Shown here one piece after another: positions 53,001-60,415 of a stretch of 64,000 bases of DNA (its first letter is position 1; each line of letters opens with the position of its first letter). The notes under the pieces are model-generated. The model had not been told where the DNA came from. It ran no database searches and saw only the letters and a list, made by a program, of their open reading frames with translations. The DNA comes from Asanoa sp. WMMD1127 (lineage in GTDB: Bacteria; Actinomycetota; Actinomycetes; Mycobacteriales; Micromonosporaceae): positions 2,852,001 through 2,916,000 of the forward strand of contig NZ_JARUBP010000001.1 in the NCBI RefSeq assembly GCF_029626225.1, given 5' to 3'. A program made the translations under genes and the position numbers.

Positions 53001-53215
53001 TCACCACCCAGGGCGAGCAGGCGCGGATGGAGGCCCAGGCCGAGGTCCTGGGAATCCTCAGCGACCACTACGCGCAGATGGAGGAGGACGCGAACGACGC
53101 GCTCGGCTTCATCATCGACACGGGCTGCTTCGCCGCCGGCTGGTTCCCCGGCCTCGGCGAGGTCTCCAACGTCGCCTGTTACGGGGAGGACGCCTACAGC
53201 TACTTCAACGGTTGA
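47006..53215 (+). CDS. Secreted RHS/YD-repeat protein with coiled-coil C-terminus
   Basis: 2069 residues. A signal peptide (RRFGAAAAAVLVGLTSPVVAA) leads into an N-terminal domain and dozens of YD repeats ('GYSYNLAGWRTGQSDPN', 'GYDDAGRQTVVADGRGTIV'), closed by the RHS core 'GLSYLNARYYDATIGVFVSADPLYD' about residue 1740-1760. After 'TYADPSG' (about 1785) the protein does not enter a recognisable toxin. Instead about 120 residues form a long coiled coil ('RQNAQLRAQNKELVAHIGRL', heptads of Leu/Ile/Gln), then about 150 residues ending 'FFPGLGE'-like 'AAGWFPGLGEVSNVACYG', which resembles the pre-toxin Gly motif. The GTG has GGAGGAGG upstream. Confidence 0.9.
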   Translation: MRRTRGTVGGRRFGAAAAAVLVGLTSPVVAATPPDPAAAAAMRPGWVTELESRQPLPGAVPWRGSSAAPLGASKPTPTPEVAFPAANRWEVRLGAAGVAAAPTGARAAAKPTVRVAAKAGDTAGRPLRIDVLDRATAQRAGISGYAFTVTDLGESRAKLPATLSVDYAGFAAAYGSSYPDRLRLLALPGCAIAQPRATDCRLTGRALPARFDRATSTLVADVADVVAGGESAVYALASAPGGDEGTFAATPLSVSGRWQVAPGSGEFSYSYPISVPAPAGGSPPSVGLGYSSGAIDGLTVASNTQASPTGLGWSDFANAFIERRYEPCYVEVKTSDLCWKGDNATISLAGISGPLIPKNDAGTEWVVQSDPGWRIQRLTGAPYTTIHQGQHWKVTGPDGTVYFFGYGHMPGQQTNSILAVPVLADHAGEPCRGRNDTVGGCDQGWRWYLDRVVDPDGNVSSFVYDRETNHYNTVGGIGGNKPYHRGALLKEIYYGGRDWDSANYAGRVVFELQWRCGFLVQNCPEPVPNAGTAAFPDVPSDLMCTADAACTVYAPSFFLTKRYAAVRSEVRIGTVWEKVAQHNLYHSFGTGADGVARKLQLESIQQAGIAFGKLNAYPHTRFTYKWKDNRADHDANIPKAMRHNRIDTITNPFGARTTVTYGSNRFCDQNYDPHPRWDENVRDCFPQRVVDGDFSRTGVFHKYLVSSVTELPGDGTLLTTAYNYEGDPAWAFDSSAFARDEDEFGWSAWRGYGTATITRGDAKTRLRIFRGWDQDPILKKDGDDWVPLEKRDVTVTTFDGQTSFRDHRALAGKTLEEEQYGTRADGSGKVLQSRRYGYERRTTHQAEDYLYAAEWVGQTSTMETVHASATASRQRRSTTTYNAHFQPTSVHEEGWLDTGGDERCTITTYADNPALGMFNYPAVNKRVAGGCDSATVLTLAETYYDGSTTLGAAPQRGNPTRQRTQVEAGRWSVVATEYDALGRATRVTDPTGAVSTTAYAVAAGGKSAHAAVRTTITNALGHTATTEWHPQFGVPKREVDVNGRITDYSYDEFGRLTAVWLPTEPLAFAEPSIKFAYDVPRRTVRTQRLVSEERCCEGARFEDSWVVYDGLWRERQTQLLSPVNGYTIVSGQTYDDQGRVRDEIAEQAVATTPGSYIGSTTWQNLTRHQYDELGRTLRTERFHGSTPYATTRTAYGLDTVTVTGPDGRQAREQVDGLGRRIAAAEHDGQGWAASTYTYDLADRLLTVKDPAGNQIGYSYNLAGWRTGQSDPNRGGALFGYDDAGRQTVVADGRGTIVTSYDGLGRTTQRRAGSATGPLLASWSYDTAAGGKGQPHRVTTHTAEGDWVSEVAGYDDKGRPTGTRITVPAGIPGLSGTYAYGQSYDRADRVVRQTLPAIGGLPAEELVTDYNSLGLPTRLAGLTEYVWNVGYDDRGRKTSVGIGPRPGGGTWLARRWTYDDDQRASGTETYLAGSAAPNGIVAAHTMSFDRTGNVTENLTRLHDKSWRECYGYDARSRLVTAHTVDSTTSCAAGQAGTGAQPYAHTYRYSVDGRMLERVEDGVTTGYTYPATGAARPHAPTKVGADSYSWNGVGALTSRTVGGRTETLGWDVQGRLASVSGPGGRTAYVYDAEGQRLLRRTPDGRATLYLPGHEVTANAAGTSVTAVRTYTFEGQLVATRGPGGVQYPASAPGGSVELAATSGTTPTATRAYTPYGRVRASSGGLDTERGFLGQFADASTGLSYLNARYYDATIGVFVSADPLYDTARPKTQNPYAYGVNNPTTYADPSGTYSAQMWGLERQNAQLRAQNKELVAHIGRLGNHIEDLQGIIRKQQKQINQLLSYVAALEAEISRQASIIQQLQERVAYLERVVAAQRQEISRLRRVVAQQAGIIRFQARVIRWQAGVITYQRGVIGQLVDHAFLPGARQGVLDSIDNFRGIPSWEGSRVEFLEWKGRWLWISSAIGLKSHEVGNIIDDQLAQGVSRDSIDRGLDFLSMMAITTQGEQARMEAQAEVLGILSDHYAQMEEDANDALGFIIDTGCFAAGWFPGLGEVSNVACYGEDAYSYFNG

Positions 53216-53224
53216 CCGGAAAGC

Positions 53225-53251
53225 GGGCGGCGCGGGTTCTCCGCGCCGCCC
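53225..53251. terminator. Hairpin between RHS and metzincin genes
   Basis: GGGCGGCGCGG (53225-53235) pairs perfectly with 53241-53251 around a 5-base loop, between two convergent stop codons. A bidirectional terminator is likely. Confidence 0.7.
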
Positions 53252-53259
53252 TCGCCCGG

Positions 53260-56200
53260 TCAGGTCACCGGTTCGCCGCTCGAGTACGACATCCGGCGCA
53301 GCTCGCCCTCGCGGTTGCCGACGTAGAGCTCGTGGCCCTGGCCGGCGCTCACCCGCAGCGGGGTGGTGCCGGGTTCCATGTGCCGCTCCACCTTCAGCGA
53401 CGTCGTGTTGATCATGTCGACGCCGCGGTCCGTGCCGGCGAAGAGCACGCCCGCCGTCTTGTCGAGGCTGAGCGACCACACGCCGTACGTGTTGATGGTT
53501 TTCACGTGCTGTTTCGTGGACTTGTCGAAGACCATGACGCTCGGGTGCACGCCGCCACCGCCCAGGTTGCCGACGTAGACGTGCTTGTCGTCCACCGCCA
53601 CCGAGCGGGGCTGCGTCGCGGTCGGGATCTCGACCTTCGGCTGCACCGTGACCTTGACCCCGTTGTCGTTCAGGATGCCCAGCGCGTTGACCTTCGGGTC
53701 GTACGACTTGTTGTTCATCGCCAGGTAGACCGTGTTGGTCTTCTCGTCGACGGTGACGTCGACGGGACCGGGCCCGACGTGCACGGGCGCCAGCAGGGTG
53801 TCGGTCGCGCCGTCGATCAGCTCGACGCGCTCCCGGTACCAATTGGTGACGTACACCCGGTTGATCCTGGTGTTGACCGCGATCTCGCCCGGCCCCTGCG
53901 TGATCGGGATCGTCGCCTTGACCGTGAGGCTGTCGAGGTCGATGACCGCCACGCTGTAGCTGAGTGGGCCGTTGTTGACCAGGTAGAGCTTGCGGGTGAC
54001 CGGGTTGACGGCCATCGAGGTCGGTTCATGGCCGACCGGGATCCGCTTGATCTCCCGCAACGTCTTCCGGTCGAGCACGACCAGTTCGCCCATGGTCGGC
54101 TGGCCGTGTGGGTCGTCGTCGGGGTGGTACGAGTGCGTCACGTAGACCCGCGCGGCATCGTGCACGACCGTCGACGCGCCGGTGTGGGTGCCGGCCGGTG
54201 TGGCGCCGAAGGTGAGCGTCCGGTCCGGGTAGGCGGCCTGCTCGGACGAGGTGGCGATCTCCTCCAGCTCCTCCTGGGTGAGCTCGGCCGGGCTCTCGTC
54301 GTCGTTCGTCGCGACCGGCCGGCGGAAGTCGAGGTGGTGCCAGTCGTCGTGGTCCTCGAGCACCTGCATCTCGGTGCCGGCGGGCTGTTCCTGGACGTCG
54401 TCGGTGCCGTCCGCGACCGTCGTCTCGCACATGTAGTCGGCACCGGCGTGGATGACCTTCTCGCCGGTCAACCCGCGCTGGATCACCGTGCCCGGCTTGT
54501 CGTCGCCGGCCGTCGGCGACTCGATGGTGCCGTTCTTGCCGGAGAACACGCAGATGCCGCCGAGGTCGCCGTTGATGTCCTCGTCGACATGGGCGTCGGG
54601 TTCGAGCACACCGTCGTTGTCGAGGTCGTCGTCGTCGAAGTTCCAGTTCAGCGGCCGGCCGGTGCCCCACTGCTGGATTCCCGAGGCATACCACGAGGTC
54701 TGTACGCCGTCGTCCTGGATGCCGGTGGCCTCGTCGAGGTCCGACTGGTCGAGGTCGGGGTGCGCGCCGAGCGAGAAGTCGAGCCGGTTGCCCGGCATCA
54801 GCCCGTACGGGAATGCGTAGTTCATGATGCTGATGTAGTTCGGCTTGAAGTTGCCGTCCTCGGCACCACCGTGGTGAAGACCGAGGCTGTGGCCCAGCTC
54901 GTGCATGAACGTGGCCGCCTGGCCCTCCGGCTTGCCGATGTTCCCGTTCACGTTGCCCAGGCTGATCATGAAGTCCTTGCCGAACCCGGGCGCGAGGCCG
55001 GCGTAGTCGTCGTTGGTGCTGTGCAGCTTGTGTGCCCACAGCACATAGTGGACCCACGGCCGCCACTCGTCGCGCAGCTTGTCGGTCCCGCCGAAGTTGT
55101 TCCCGTTGAGGTTCGACCCGTCGCGGATGTCGCTGAAGTCCGCGTAGATGTCCTTTTCGGACGTGCTGATCGTGTTCTCGTGCGGTAGCTGGTCACCGGG
55201 CAACGTCACCAGCACGATGCCGCCTGTGCCGGCGCCCGGCGAGCCGGGGAACGGGCACTTGGACGTCGGCGGCAGCGGCGCGTTGTGGAAGGCGTTCTTC
55301 ACCAGCTGGAACATCGCGTCCGCGGGCTTGTGCACGTGGCCGCCGTCGTCGGCCATCCAGTCGTTCTTGGTGAGGATGGTCCGGCGGCACGGGCCGAACC
55401 CGTACGGCGCCGGTGACAGGCTCAGGTTGCCGAACCTGTCGTAGACGCCGCGGCGTTCGACGGTGTTGGGAATGCCGTCGGCGTCGACGTCAGGGCTGCC
55501 GCCAACCGCGAGGAAGTCGCCGCTGTCGAAGCCCGTCCCGTCCAGCCAGAAGACCTCTTGGCTGGCGCGATCGAAGATGTGGATGTCGCCGCCCGCGTCC
55601 TCGGCCACCAGCACCTCGTCGTAGCCGTCGCCGTCGACGTCACCGGCGGCGAAACCGTCGTGCTCGTCGTACGAGGTGTCGACGATCTGCCCTACTGGTT
55701 GGAAGCTTCCGCCACCTACGACCGGTGCGCCGCGGTAGGCGAAGATGTCGACGTCGTGCCCGACATCACCGGCGATGAGCACCTCGACGTCACCGTCGCC
55801 GTCGACGTCGCCCAGCGTGAACGCGTCGTCGGCGTTGAAGCCCGTGTCGAAGAACCCGGTGACGAACTCCGATCCGTCCATCCGGCGCACGTAGAGGTCG
55901 CCGTTGCCGTCGCCGACGTACATGATCTCTTCGACGCCGTCACCGTCGAGGTCGCCGGCGGCCAGCATGTCGTGCTCGTCGAAGTTGGTGTCGAACCTCG
56001 AGAGCAGGTCGCCGAACTCGTTGTAGACCTCGATGCCACCGTCCTCGTCGCCGGCGATGATGATCTCTTCGACGCCGTCGCCGTTGAGGTCGCCGGTCGC
56101 GAGGTCGTCGCCCTCGTTGGCGTACGCCGCGAACGGATCGCGACCGACGCCCTCGTTGAAGACGGTGACGCCGCCGGTCGCCGTGCCCATGACGACGACT

Positions 56201-56481
56201 TCCTCGACGCCGTCACCGTCGACGTCACCGGTGACGAGCTGGTCGTCGCCGTTCATGAACGTCGGGAAGCGGTCGACGGAGTCGTTGCTGTCGGCCGCGT
56301 AGACGTTGACGAAGCCCTCGTTGTCGCCCGCCTGATAGATGAGCGCACCGTTGGGAAGCGACGTCACCGCCGCCTGCGCGCCGACCGGCCATGCGACCAG
56401 CAGCGCCGACGCGACGCCCGCGACGGTGCCGACCGCCAGGGCACGCCGGGCCGTACCCCTGCGCCTTCCGATGAATGTCAT
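53260..56481 (-). CDS. Secreted metzincin protease flanked by FG-GAP and YVTN propeller domains
   Basis: 1073 residues. A signal peptide ends about AQAAV (residue 38). Residues about 75-345 hold six DxDxDG calcium loops (DVDGDGVEE, DLNGDGVEE, DLDGDGVEE, DVDGDGDVE, DVDGDGYDE, DVDADGIPN) of FG-GAP/VCBS repeats. About 526-536 is HELGHSLGLHH, the zinc motif HExxHxxGxxH, with a downstream Met-turn 'SIMNYAF' (about 550), so it is a metzincin endopeptidase. After a loop region the last 280 residues form YVTN-type propeller repeats ('KLYLVNNGPLSYSVAVIDLDSLTV', 'RVYVTNWYRERVELIDGATD'). No sorting signal is visible; it is probably released into the medium. Confidence 0.87.
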   Translation of the reverse strand: MTFIGRRRGTARRALAVGTVAGVASALLVAWPVGAQAAVTSLPNGALIYQAGDNEGFVNVYAADSNDSVDRFPTFMNGDDQLVTGDVDGDGVEEVVVMGTATGGVTVFNEGVGRDPFAAYANEGDDLATGDLNGDGVEEIIIAGDEDGGIEVYNEFGDLLSRFDTNFDEHDMLAAGDLDGDGVEEIMYVGDGNGDLYVRRMDGSEFVTGFFDTGFNADDAFTLGDVDGDGDVEVLIAGDVGHDVDIFAYRGAPVVGGGSFQPVGQIVDTSYDEHDGFAAGDVDGDGYDEVLVAEDAGGDIHIFDRASQEVFWLDGTGFDSGDFLAVGGSPDVDADGIPNTVERRGVYDRFGNLSLSPAPYGFGPCRRTILTKNDWMADDGGHVHKPADAMFQLVKNAFHNAPLPPTSKCPFPGSPGAGTGGIVLVTLPGDQLPHENTISTSEKDIYADFSDIRDGSNLNGNNFGGTDKLRDEWRPWVHYVLWAHKLHSTNDDYAGLAPGFGKDFMISLGNVNGNIGKPEGQAATFMHELGHSLGLHHGGAEDGNFKPNYISIMNYAFPYGLMPGNRLDFSLGAHPDLDQSDLDEATGIQDDGVQTSWYASGIQQWGTGRPLNWNFDDDDLDNDGVLEPDAHVDEDINGDLGGICVFSGKNGTIESPTAGDDKPGTVIQRGLTGEKVIHAGADYMCETTVADGTDDVQEQPAGTEMQVLEDHDDWHHLDFRRPVATNDDESPAELTQEELEEIATSSEQAAYPDRTLTFGATPAGTHTGASTVVHDAARVYVTHSYHPDDDPHGQPTMGELVVLDRKTLREIKRIPVGHEPTSMAVNPVTRKLYLVNNGPLSYSVAVIDLDSLTVKATIPITQGPGEIAVNTRINRVYVTNWYRERVELIDGATDTLLAPVHVGPGPVDVTVDEKTNTVYLAMNNKSYDPKVNALGILNDNGVKVTVQPKVEIPTATQPRSVAVDDKHVYVGNLGGGGVHPSVMVFDKSTKQHVKTINTYGVWSLSLDKTAGVLFAGTDRGVDMINTTSLKVERHMEPGTTPLRVSAGQGHELYVGNREGELRRMSYSSGEPVT

Positions 56482-56562
56482 GCGGCTCAGCCTGCGACGG
56501 GCAGTGGTTCACCGGCCCGTGCCCGGTCGCGAACTGCCGGTCAATTGCCGGTCGCCGCTCGG

Positions 56563-57384
56563 TCAGAAGGCCGGCAGCACGGACCCCGCGTACTTGTCCT
56601 CGATGAACTTCTTGACCTCGGGCGAGTGCAGGAGCTTCTCCAGTTTGACGATCCGCGGGTCGTTCTCGTCGCCCGTGCGCACCACGACCAGGTTCGCGTA
56701 CGGGTTGTTCTCGCCCTTCTCCAGCGCCAGCGCGTCCTTGGCCGGGGTCAGGCCCGTCTCGATCGCGTAGTTGCCGTTGATGACCGACGCCGCGGTGTCC
56801 TCCAGGCTGCGGGGCAGTTGCGCGCCCTCCAGCGCCTCGAACTTCAGGTTCTTGGGGTTCGACGCGATGTCCGCCTCGGTGGCCTTGACGCCCGCGCCGT
56901 CCTTGAGCGTGATGATGCCGTTGGCGGCCAGCAGGTTCAGCGCCCGCCCCGAGTTCGACGGGTCGTTGGGTATGGCGACCACGCCATCGACCGGCAGATC
57001 GGCCACGCTGCCGACCTTCTTCGAGTAGAGGCCGAGCGGCTCGATGTGCACCGGCTTCAGCGCCGTGAATTCATAGCCCTTCGAGGCAACTTCCTCGGAG
57101 AGGTACGGGACGTGCTGGAAGTAGTTGGCGTCCAGCTGCTTGTCCTGCAGGGCCACGTTGGGCTGGATGTAGTCGTTGAACTCGACGATGTCGAGCTTGA
57201 GTCCCTCGGCCGGCGCGAGCTTGTCCGCGACGTACCGGAGGATCTCGCCGTGCGGCACCGGGCTGACGCCGACCTTGAGCGGCGCGTCGGCGGAAGAGGC
57301 GGCGGAGTCCGAGCCACAGGCGGCCATGCCCAGCCCCAGGACGAGACCGGCGGTGGCGAGGACGGTGGCGATGGTGCGACGCAC
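56563..57384 (-). CDS. metQ: D-methionine-type ABC transporter substrate-binding lipoprotein
   Basis: 273 residues of the NlpA/MetQ family. Lipobox AAC with Cys23 for lipid attachment; then 'KVGVSPVPHGEILRYVA', 'VEFNDYIQPNVALQDKQLDANYFQHVPYL' and 'AIPNDPSNSGRALNLLA' are the canonical MetQ segments. The protein delivers methionine or a derivative to MetNI. The GTG has AAAGG 9 bases upstream. It is the third gene of the metNIQ operon, 13 bases after metI. Confidence 0.93.
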   Translation of the reverse strand: MRRTIATVLATAGLVLGLGMAACGSDSAASSADAPLKVGVSPVPHGEILRYVADKLAPAEGLKLDIVEFNDYIQPNVALQDKQLDANYFQHVPYLSEEVASKGYEFTALKPVHIEPLGLYSKKVGSVADLPVDGVVAIPNDPSNSGRALNLLAANGIITLKDGAGVKATEADIASNPKNLKFEALEGAQLPRSLEDTAASVINGNYAIETGLTPAKDALALEKGENNPYANLVVVRTGDENDPRIVKLEKLLHSPEVKKFIEDKYAGSVLPAF

Positions 57385-57397
57385 GATGAGTGCCTTT

Positions 57398-58054
57398 CTA
57401 CTGGTGTGACAAACGCCGGGCGACGAAGTCGCCGAGCATCTGGGCGAGCTGCACGAACACGACGAGCAGCACGACGGTGGCGATCATGACTTCGGTCTCG
57501 AAGCGCTGGTAGCCGTAGCGGATGGCCAGGTCGCCGAGCCCGCCGCCGCCGACCACGCCGGCCATCGCCGAGTAGCCGACCAGGGCGATCACGGTGATCG
57601 TGAGGCCGGCGACCAGGCCCGGGCGCGCCTCGCGGAGCAGCACCTTGACGACGATCTCGCGGCGGGAGGCGCCCATCGCCCGCGCGGCGGCGATCACGTC
57701 GCGGCTGACCTCGCGGATCGCGGTCTCCACGATGCGGGCGTAGAACGGGATGGCGCCGACGACCAGCGGCACGATGGCGGCCGAGGTGCCGATCGTCGTG
57801 CCGACCACGGCCCGGGTGAACGGGATGATGGCGACGAGCAGGATGATGAACGGCAGCGACCGTCCGATGTTGACGATCAGGCCGAGCAGCGCGTTGACCG
57901 GGCGAGCCGCGAGCAGGCCGCCGCGGTCGGTCAGCACCAGCGCGACGCCGACCAGCAGGCCGCCGACGGCGGTCAGCAGCGTGGCGACCAGCACCATGTA
58001 GGCGCTCTCCTTCGTCGCCTCCCACAGCAGCGGGAACATCTCGGTCCAGGTCAC
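57398..58054 (-). CDS. metI: Methionine ABC transporter permease
   Basis: 218 residues with about five transmembrane helices ('SAYMVLVATLLTAVGGLLVGVALVL', 'SLPFIILLVAIIPFTRAVVG', 'VMIATVVLLVVFVQLAQML') and the EAA loop 'IAAARAMGASRREIVVKVLLREA' that docks on MetN. The GTG start overlaps the metN stop by four bases. Typical length for MetI. Confidence 0.94.
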   Translation of the reverse strand: MTWTEMFPLLWEATKESAYMVLVATLLTAVGGLLVGVALVLTDRGGLLAARPVNALLGLIVNIGRSLPFIILLVAIIPFTRAVVGTTIGTSAAIVPLVVGAIPFYARIVETAIREVSRDVIAAARAMGASRREIVVKVLLREARPGLVAGLTITVIALVGYSAMAGVVGGGGLGDLAIRYGYQRFETEVMIATVVLLVVFVQLAQMLGDFVARRLSHQ

Positions 58055-59025
58055 GGGTGCACCTCCACGGCGACGGCGCCGGCGCGGAGCTGCCGCACCG
58101 CCGCCTCGTTCGCCGACGGCGGGCCGGGCAGCGCGATCCGCAGCCGGCCCGCGCGCCCGCCGGCCAGCGTCTCGACGGCACCATCGAGCAGGCGTACGTC
58201 GACGTCGTGCGCGCGGGCGACGTCGGAGAGCAGCGTGCCGTCGCCGACGACCGTCAGGTCGACGACCGTGGCGCCGGGGAGGTCCGGCGGTGGTCCGAGC
58301 CGGAAGATGCCGCGGGCGAGCGCCGAGTCGGGCCGGGCCAACAGCTCGTGCACCGGGCCCGCCTCGGTGATCCGGCCGTCACTCATGATCGCCACCGAGT
58401 CGCAGATCCGCTTGACGACCTCCATCTCGTGCGTGATCAGCAGGATGGTCAGGCCGAGGCGCTGGTTGAGGTCACGCAGCAGCGCCAGGATCGAGCCGGT
58501 CGTCTCGGGGTCGAGCGCCGAGGTCGCCTCGTCGGAGAGCAGCACCTTGGGCTCGCCGGCCAACGCCCGGGCGATCCCGACGCGCTGCTTCTGACCGCCG
58601 GAGAGCTGCGCCGGATACGCGTCGGTGCGGTCGCGCAGGCCCACCAGGTCGAGCAGTTCCGCGACCCGGGCCGCGCGTTCCCGCCGTGGCACGCCCATCA
58701 CCTCGAGCGGAAAAGCGACGTTCCCGGCGGCGGTACGCGACGACAGCAGCGCGAAATGCTGATGGATCATGCCGATCCGCTGCCGGGCGGCCCGCAGGCC
58801 GGTCTCGTTGAGCGCGCCGAGGTCGACGCCGTCGACGGTCACGGTCCCGGCGTCGGGCCGTTCGAGCATGTTGACGCAGCGCAGCAGCGTGCTCTTACCG
58901 GCGCCGCTGCGCCCCAGCACGCCGAAGACCTCGCCGGCGCGCACGGTCAGGTCGACACCGGCCACGGCGGCGACCTCGCCACCACGGCCCCGGTACGTCT
59001 TGCGTAGACCGTCGATGCGGATCAC
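58051..59025 (-). CDS. metN: Methionine ABC transporter ATP-binding protein
   Basis: About 324 residues. Walker A GRSGAGKST (about 38-46), Q-loop 'IHQHFALLSSRTAAGNV', signature LSGGQKQRV, Walker B 'VLLSDEATSAL' and H-loop THEMEV. A C-terminal ACT-like domain (about 235-324, the C2 regulatory domain) is expected to give methionine inhibition. I chose the GTG at 59025, where 'VIRIDGLRKTYRG' starts the core; an in-frame GTG at 59058 lies immediately against a hairpin with no ribosome site, so it is less likely. A 33-base hairpin precedes the gene. Confidence 0.9.
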   Translation of the reverse strand: MIRIDGLRKTYRGRGGEVAAVAGVDLTVRAGEVFGVLGRSGAGKSTLLRCVNMLERPDAGTVTVDGVDLGALNETGLRAARQRIGMIHQHFALLSSRTAAGNVAFPLEVMGVPRRERAARVAELLDLVGLRDRTDAYPAQLSGGQKQRVGIARALAGEPKVLLSDEATSALDPETTGSILALLRDLNQRLGLTILLITHEMEVVKRICDSVAIMSDGRITEAGPVHELLARPDSALARGIFRLGPPPDLPGATVVDLTVVGDGTLLSDVARAHDVDVRLLDGAVETLAGGRAGRLRIALPGPPSANEAAVRQLRAGAVAVEVHP

Positions 59026-59058
59026 GGTGGGGTTCGCCGTCCTGACTTCTGGAGACAC

Positions 59059-59091
59059 GGTCGTGGACCCGCGTGATGCGGATCCACGACC
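59059..59091 (-). promoter_or_regulatory. 14-bp leader hairpin upstream of metN
   Basis: GGTCGTGGATCCGC pairs with GCGGGTCCACGACC on the metN strand with one G-U pair, around a 5-base loop. It ends directly before the alternative GTG at 59058. It could be an attenuator or an RBS-sequestering hairpin; the sequence shows no match to known SAM riboswitch cores that I can recognise. Confidence 0.45.
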
Positions 59092-59185
59092 ACTCACCGT
59101 GCAGCCTGGAGGCGGTTTCACTCAACCGAACGTGAGCAAACCCACATATCCTACTAGTTAGGTGCAGTATCAGCGGCCTCATCCG

Positions 59186-60415
59186 TCACGGTGCTGCCAA
59201 CGCCTCCGTCGGGGAGAGCCGGGCGGCCCGGATCGCGGGGTACAGCCCGGCGACGCCACCGATCAGCACGGTGGCCGCCAGCCCGCCGGCCGTCGCCCAG
59301 CCCGGCACCGTGGTCGGCCAGTGCTGGTAGGCCGCGTACCCCGTGGTCACCAGGACCCCGAGCAGGATCCCGCCGACGCCGCCGAGGGCGGACAGCAGCA
59401 GTGACTCGGCCAGGAACTGGGTGCGGACCTGGCCCCGGGTGGCACCCAGCGACCGGCGCAGGCCGATCTCGCCACGCCGTTCGAGCACCGAGATGACCAT
59501 CGTGTTGGCCACCCCGACGCCGCCGACCAGCAGGGCTACCGCGCCGAGGCCGAGCAGCAGCCCGGTGAACGCCGCGCCGGCCGCCTGCTGGGCGCGCAGC
59601 GCGTCGGACGGACGGGAGACGTCGACCTCGTTCGGCGCCTCGGGGTTCGCGGTCGGGCCGAGGACCGCGCGGACCGCCTCGACCTGGCTCTCGGCCGACC
59701 GGGTGTAGACCGTCGTCGGATGCCCGTTGAAGCCGAACAGCCGCTCGGCCACCGGCCAACCCATGATCGCGGCGCTGTCCAGGTTCTCGGCCAGGGCGAC
59801 CGGCGCCAGGATGCCCACGACCACGAACCGCTCGCCGCCCACGATGATCTCGACCTCGGGCCCGGCCCGGCTGATCCCCAGCCGCCGCGCGGCCGCGTCG
59901 CCCAGCACCACCGCCGGATACTGTTGCGTGGCCTCGTTCAGCCACACTCCACTTCGGAGCGTCGCGGACACGGCCGCCGGCAGGTCGAGCCGGGCGGCAT
60001 AGGTGGCCAGGCCGTTGGTCTGCGCCGCCGGGATGCGGTCCGACCGATAGACGCTTGCGCCCTCGACGACGCCGATCGCCGACGTGGACCGCACGGGCCC
60101 GATCCGCTCGATCATCGACTCCGCCGCCGGCGGCAGGCTGGCGTCCTCGCCGAAGATGGACTGGCCCGGGCTGACGGTCAGCAGGTTGGTGCCGAGCGCC
60201 GCGAGCTCCCGGTCGAGGTCCGCCCGCGACGACGACGAGATGCCGACCACCGCGATCATCGCCGCGATCCCGATCGCGATACCCAGCGCGGACAGCAGGG
60301 CCCGCGTCGGCCGGGTCCGCAGGCCCACGGCCCCGACCCGCACCACGTCCCGCAACCCCATCCGCGCCGGCGAAAGCCGCCCGGACCGCCCACGGCGCCG
60401 CACCGCCTCGCTCAT
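59186..60415 (-). CDS. MacB/FtsX-type ABC transporter permease
   Basis: 409 residues with the MacB layout: one N-terminal helix ('[22 protein letters not shown]'), an extracytoplasmic domain of about 190 residues, and three C-terminal helices ('[31 protein letters not shown]', '[21 protein letters not shown]', '[19 protein letters not shown]'). '[17 protein letters not shown]' is the FtsX cytoplasmic motif. The ATG overlaps the ATPase gene's stop. Exports or mechanically transmits; substrate unknown. Last gene of a four-gene operon. Confidence 0.9.
   Translation of the reverse strand: MSEAVRRRGRSGRLSPARMGLRDVVRVGAVGLRTRPTRALLSALGIAIGIAAMIAVVGISSSSRADLDRELAALGTNLLTVSPGQSIFGEDASLPPAAESMIERIGPVRSTSAIGVVEGASVYRSDRIPAAQTNGLATYAARLDLPAAVSATLRSGVWLNEATQQYPAVVLGDAAARRLGISRAGPEVEIIVGGERFVVVGILAPVALAENLDSAAIMGWPVAERLFGFNGHPTTVYTRSAESQVEAVRAVLGPTANPEAPNEVDVSRPSDALRAQQAAGAAFTGLLLGLGAVALLVGGVGVANTMVISVLERRGEIGLRRSLGATRGQVRTQFLAESLLLSALGGVGGILLGVLVTTGYAAYQHWPTTVPGWATAGGLAATVLIGGVAGLYPAIRAARLSPTEALAAP

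Noticed and set aside
52790-53215. Toxin-immunity pair at the RHS C-terminus
   Set aside because: No catalytic motif is recognisable in the tail and no small co-directional immunity gene follows.
50366-53842. 1158-residue minus-strand frame opposite the RHS gene
   Set aside because: Mirrors codon bias of the RHS gene and spans two real genes; no recognisable domain.
59026-59185. SAM riboswitch upstream of metN
   Set aside because: The leader has a strong hairpin but I could not find the conserved SAM-I/SAM-IV core by eye; left as an unclassified hairpin.
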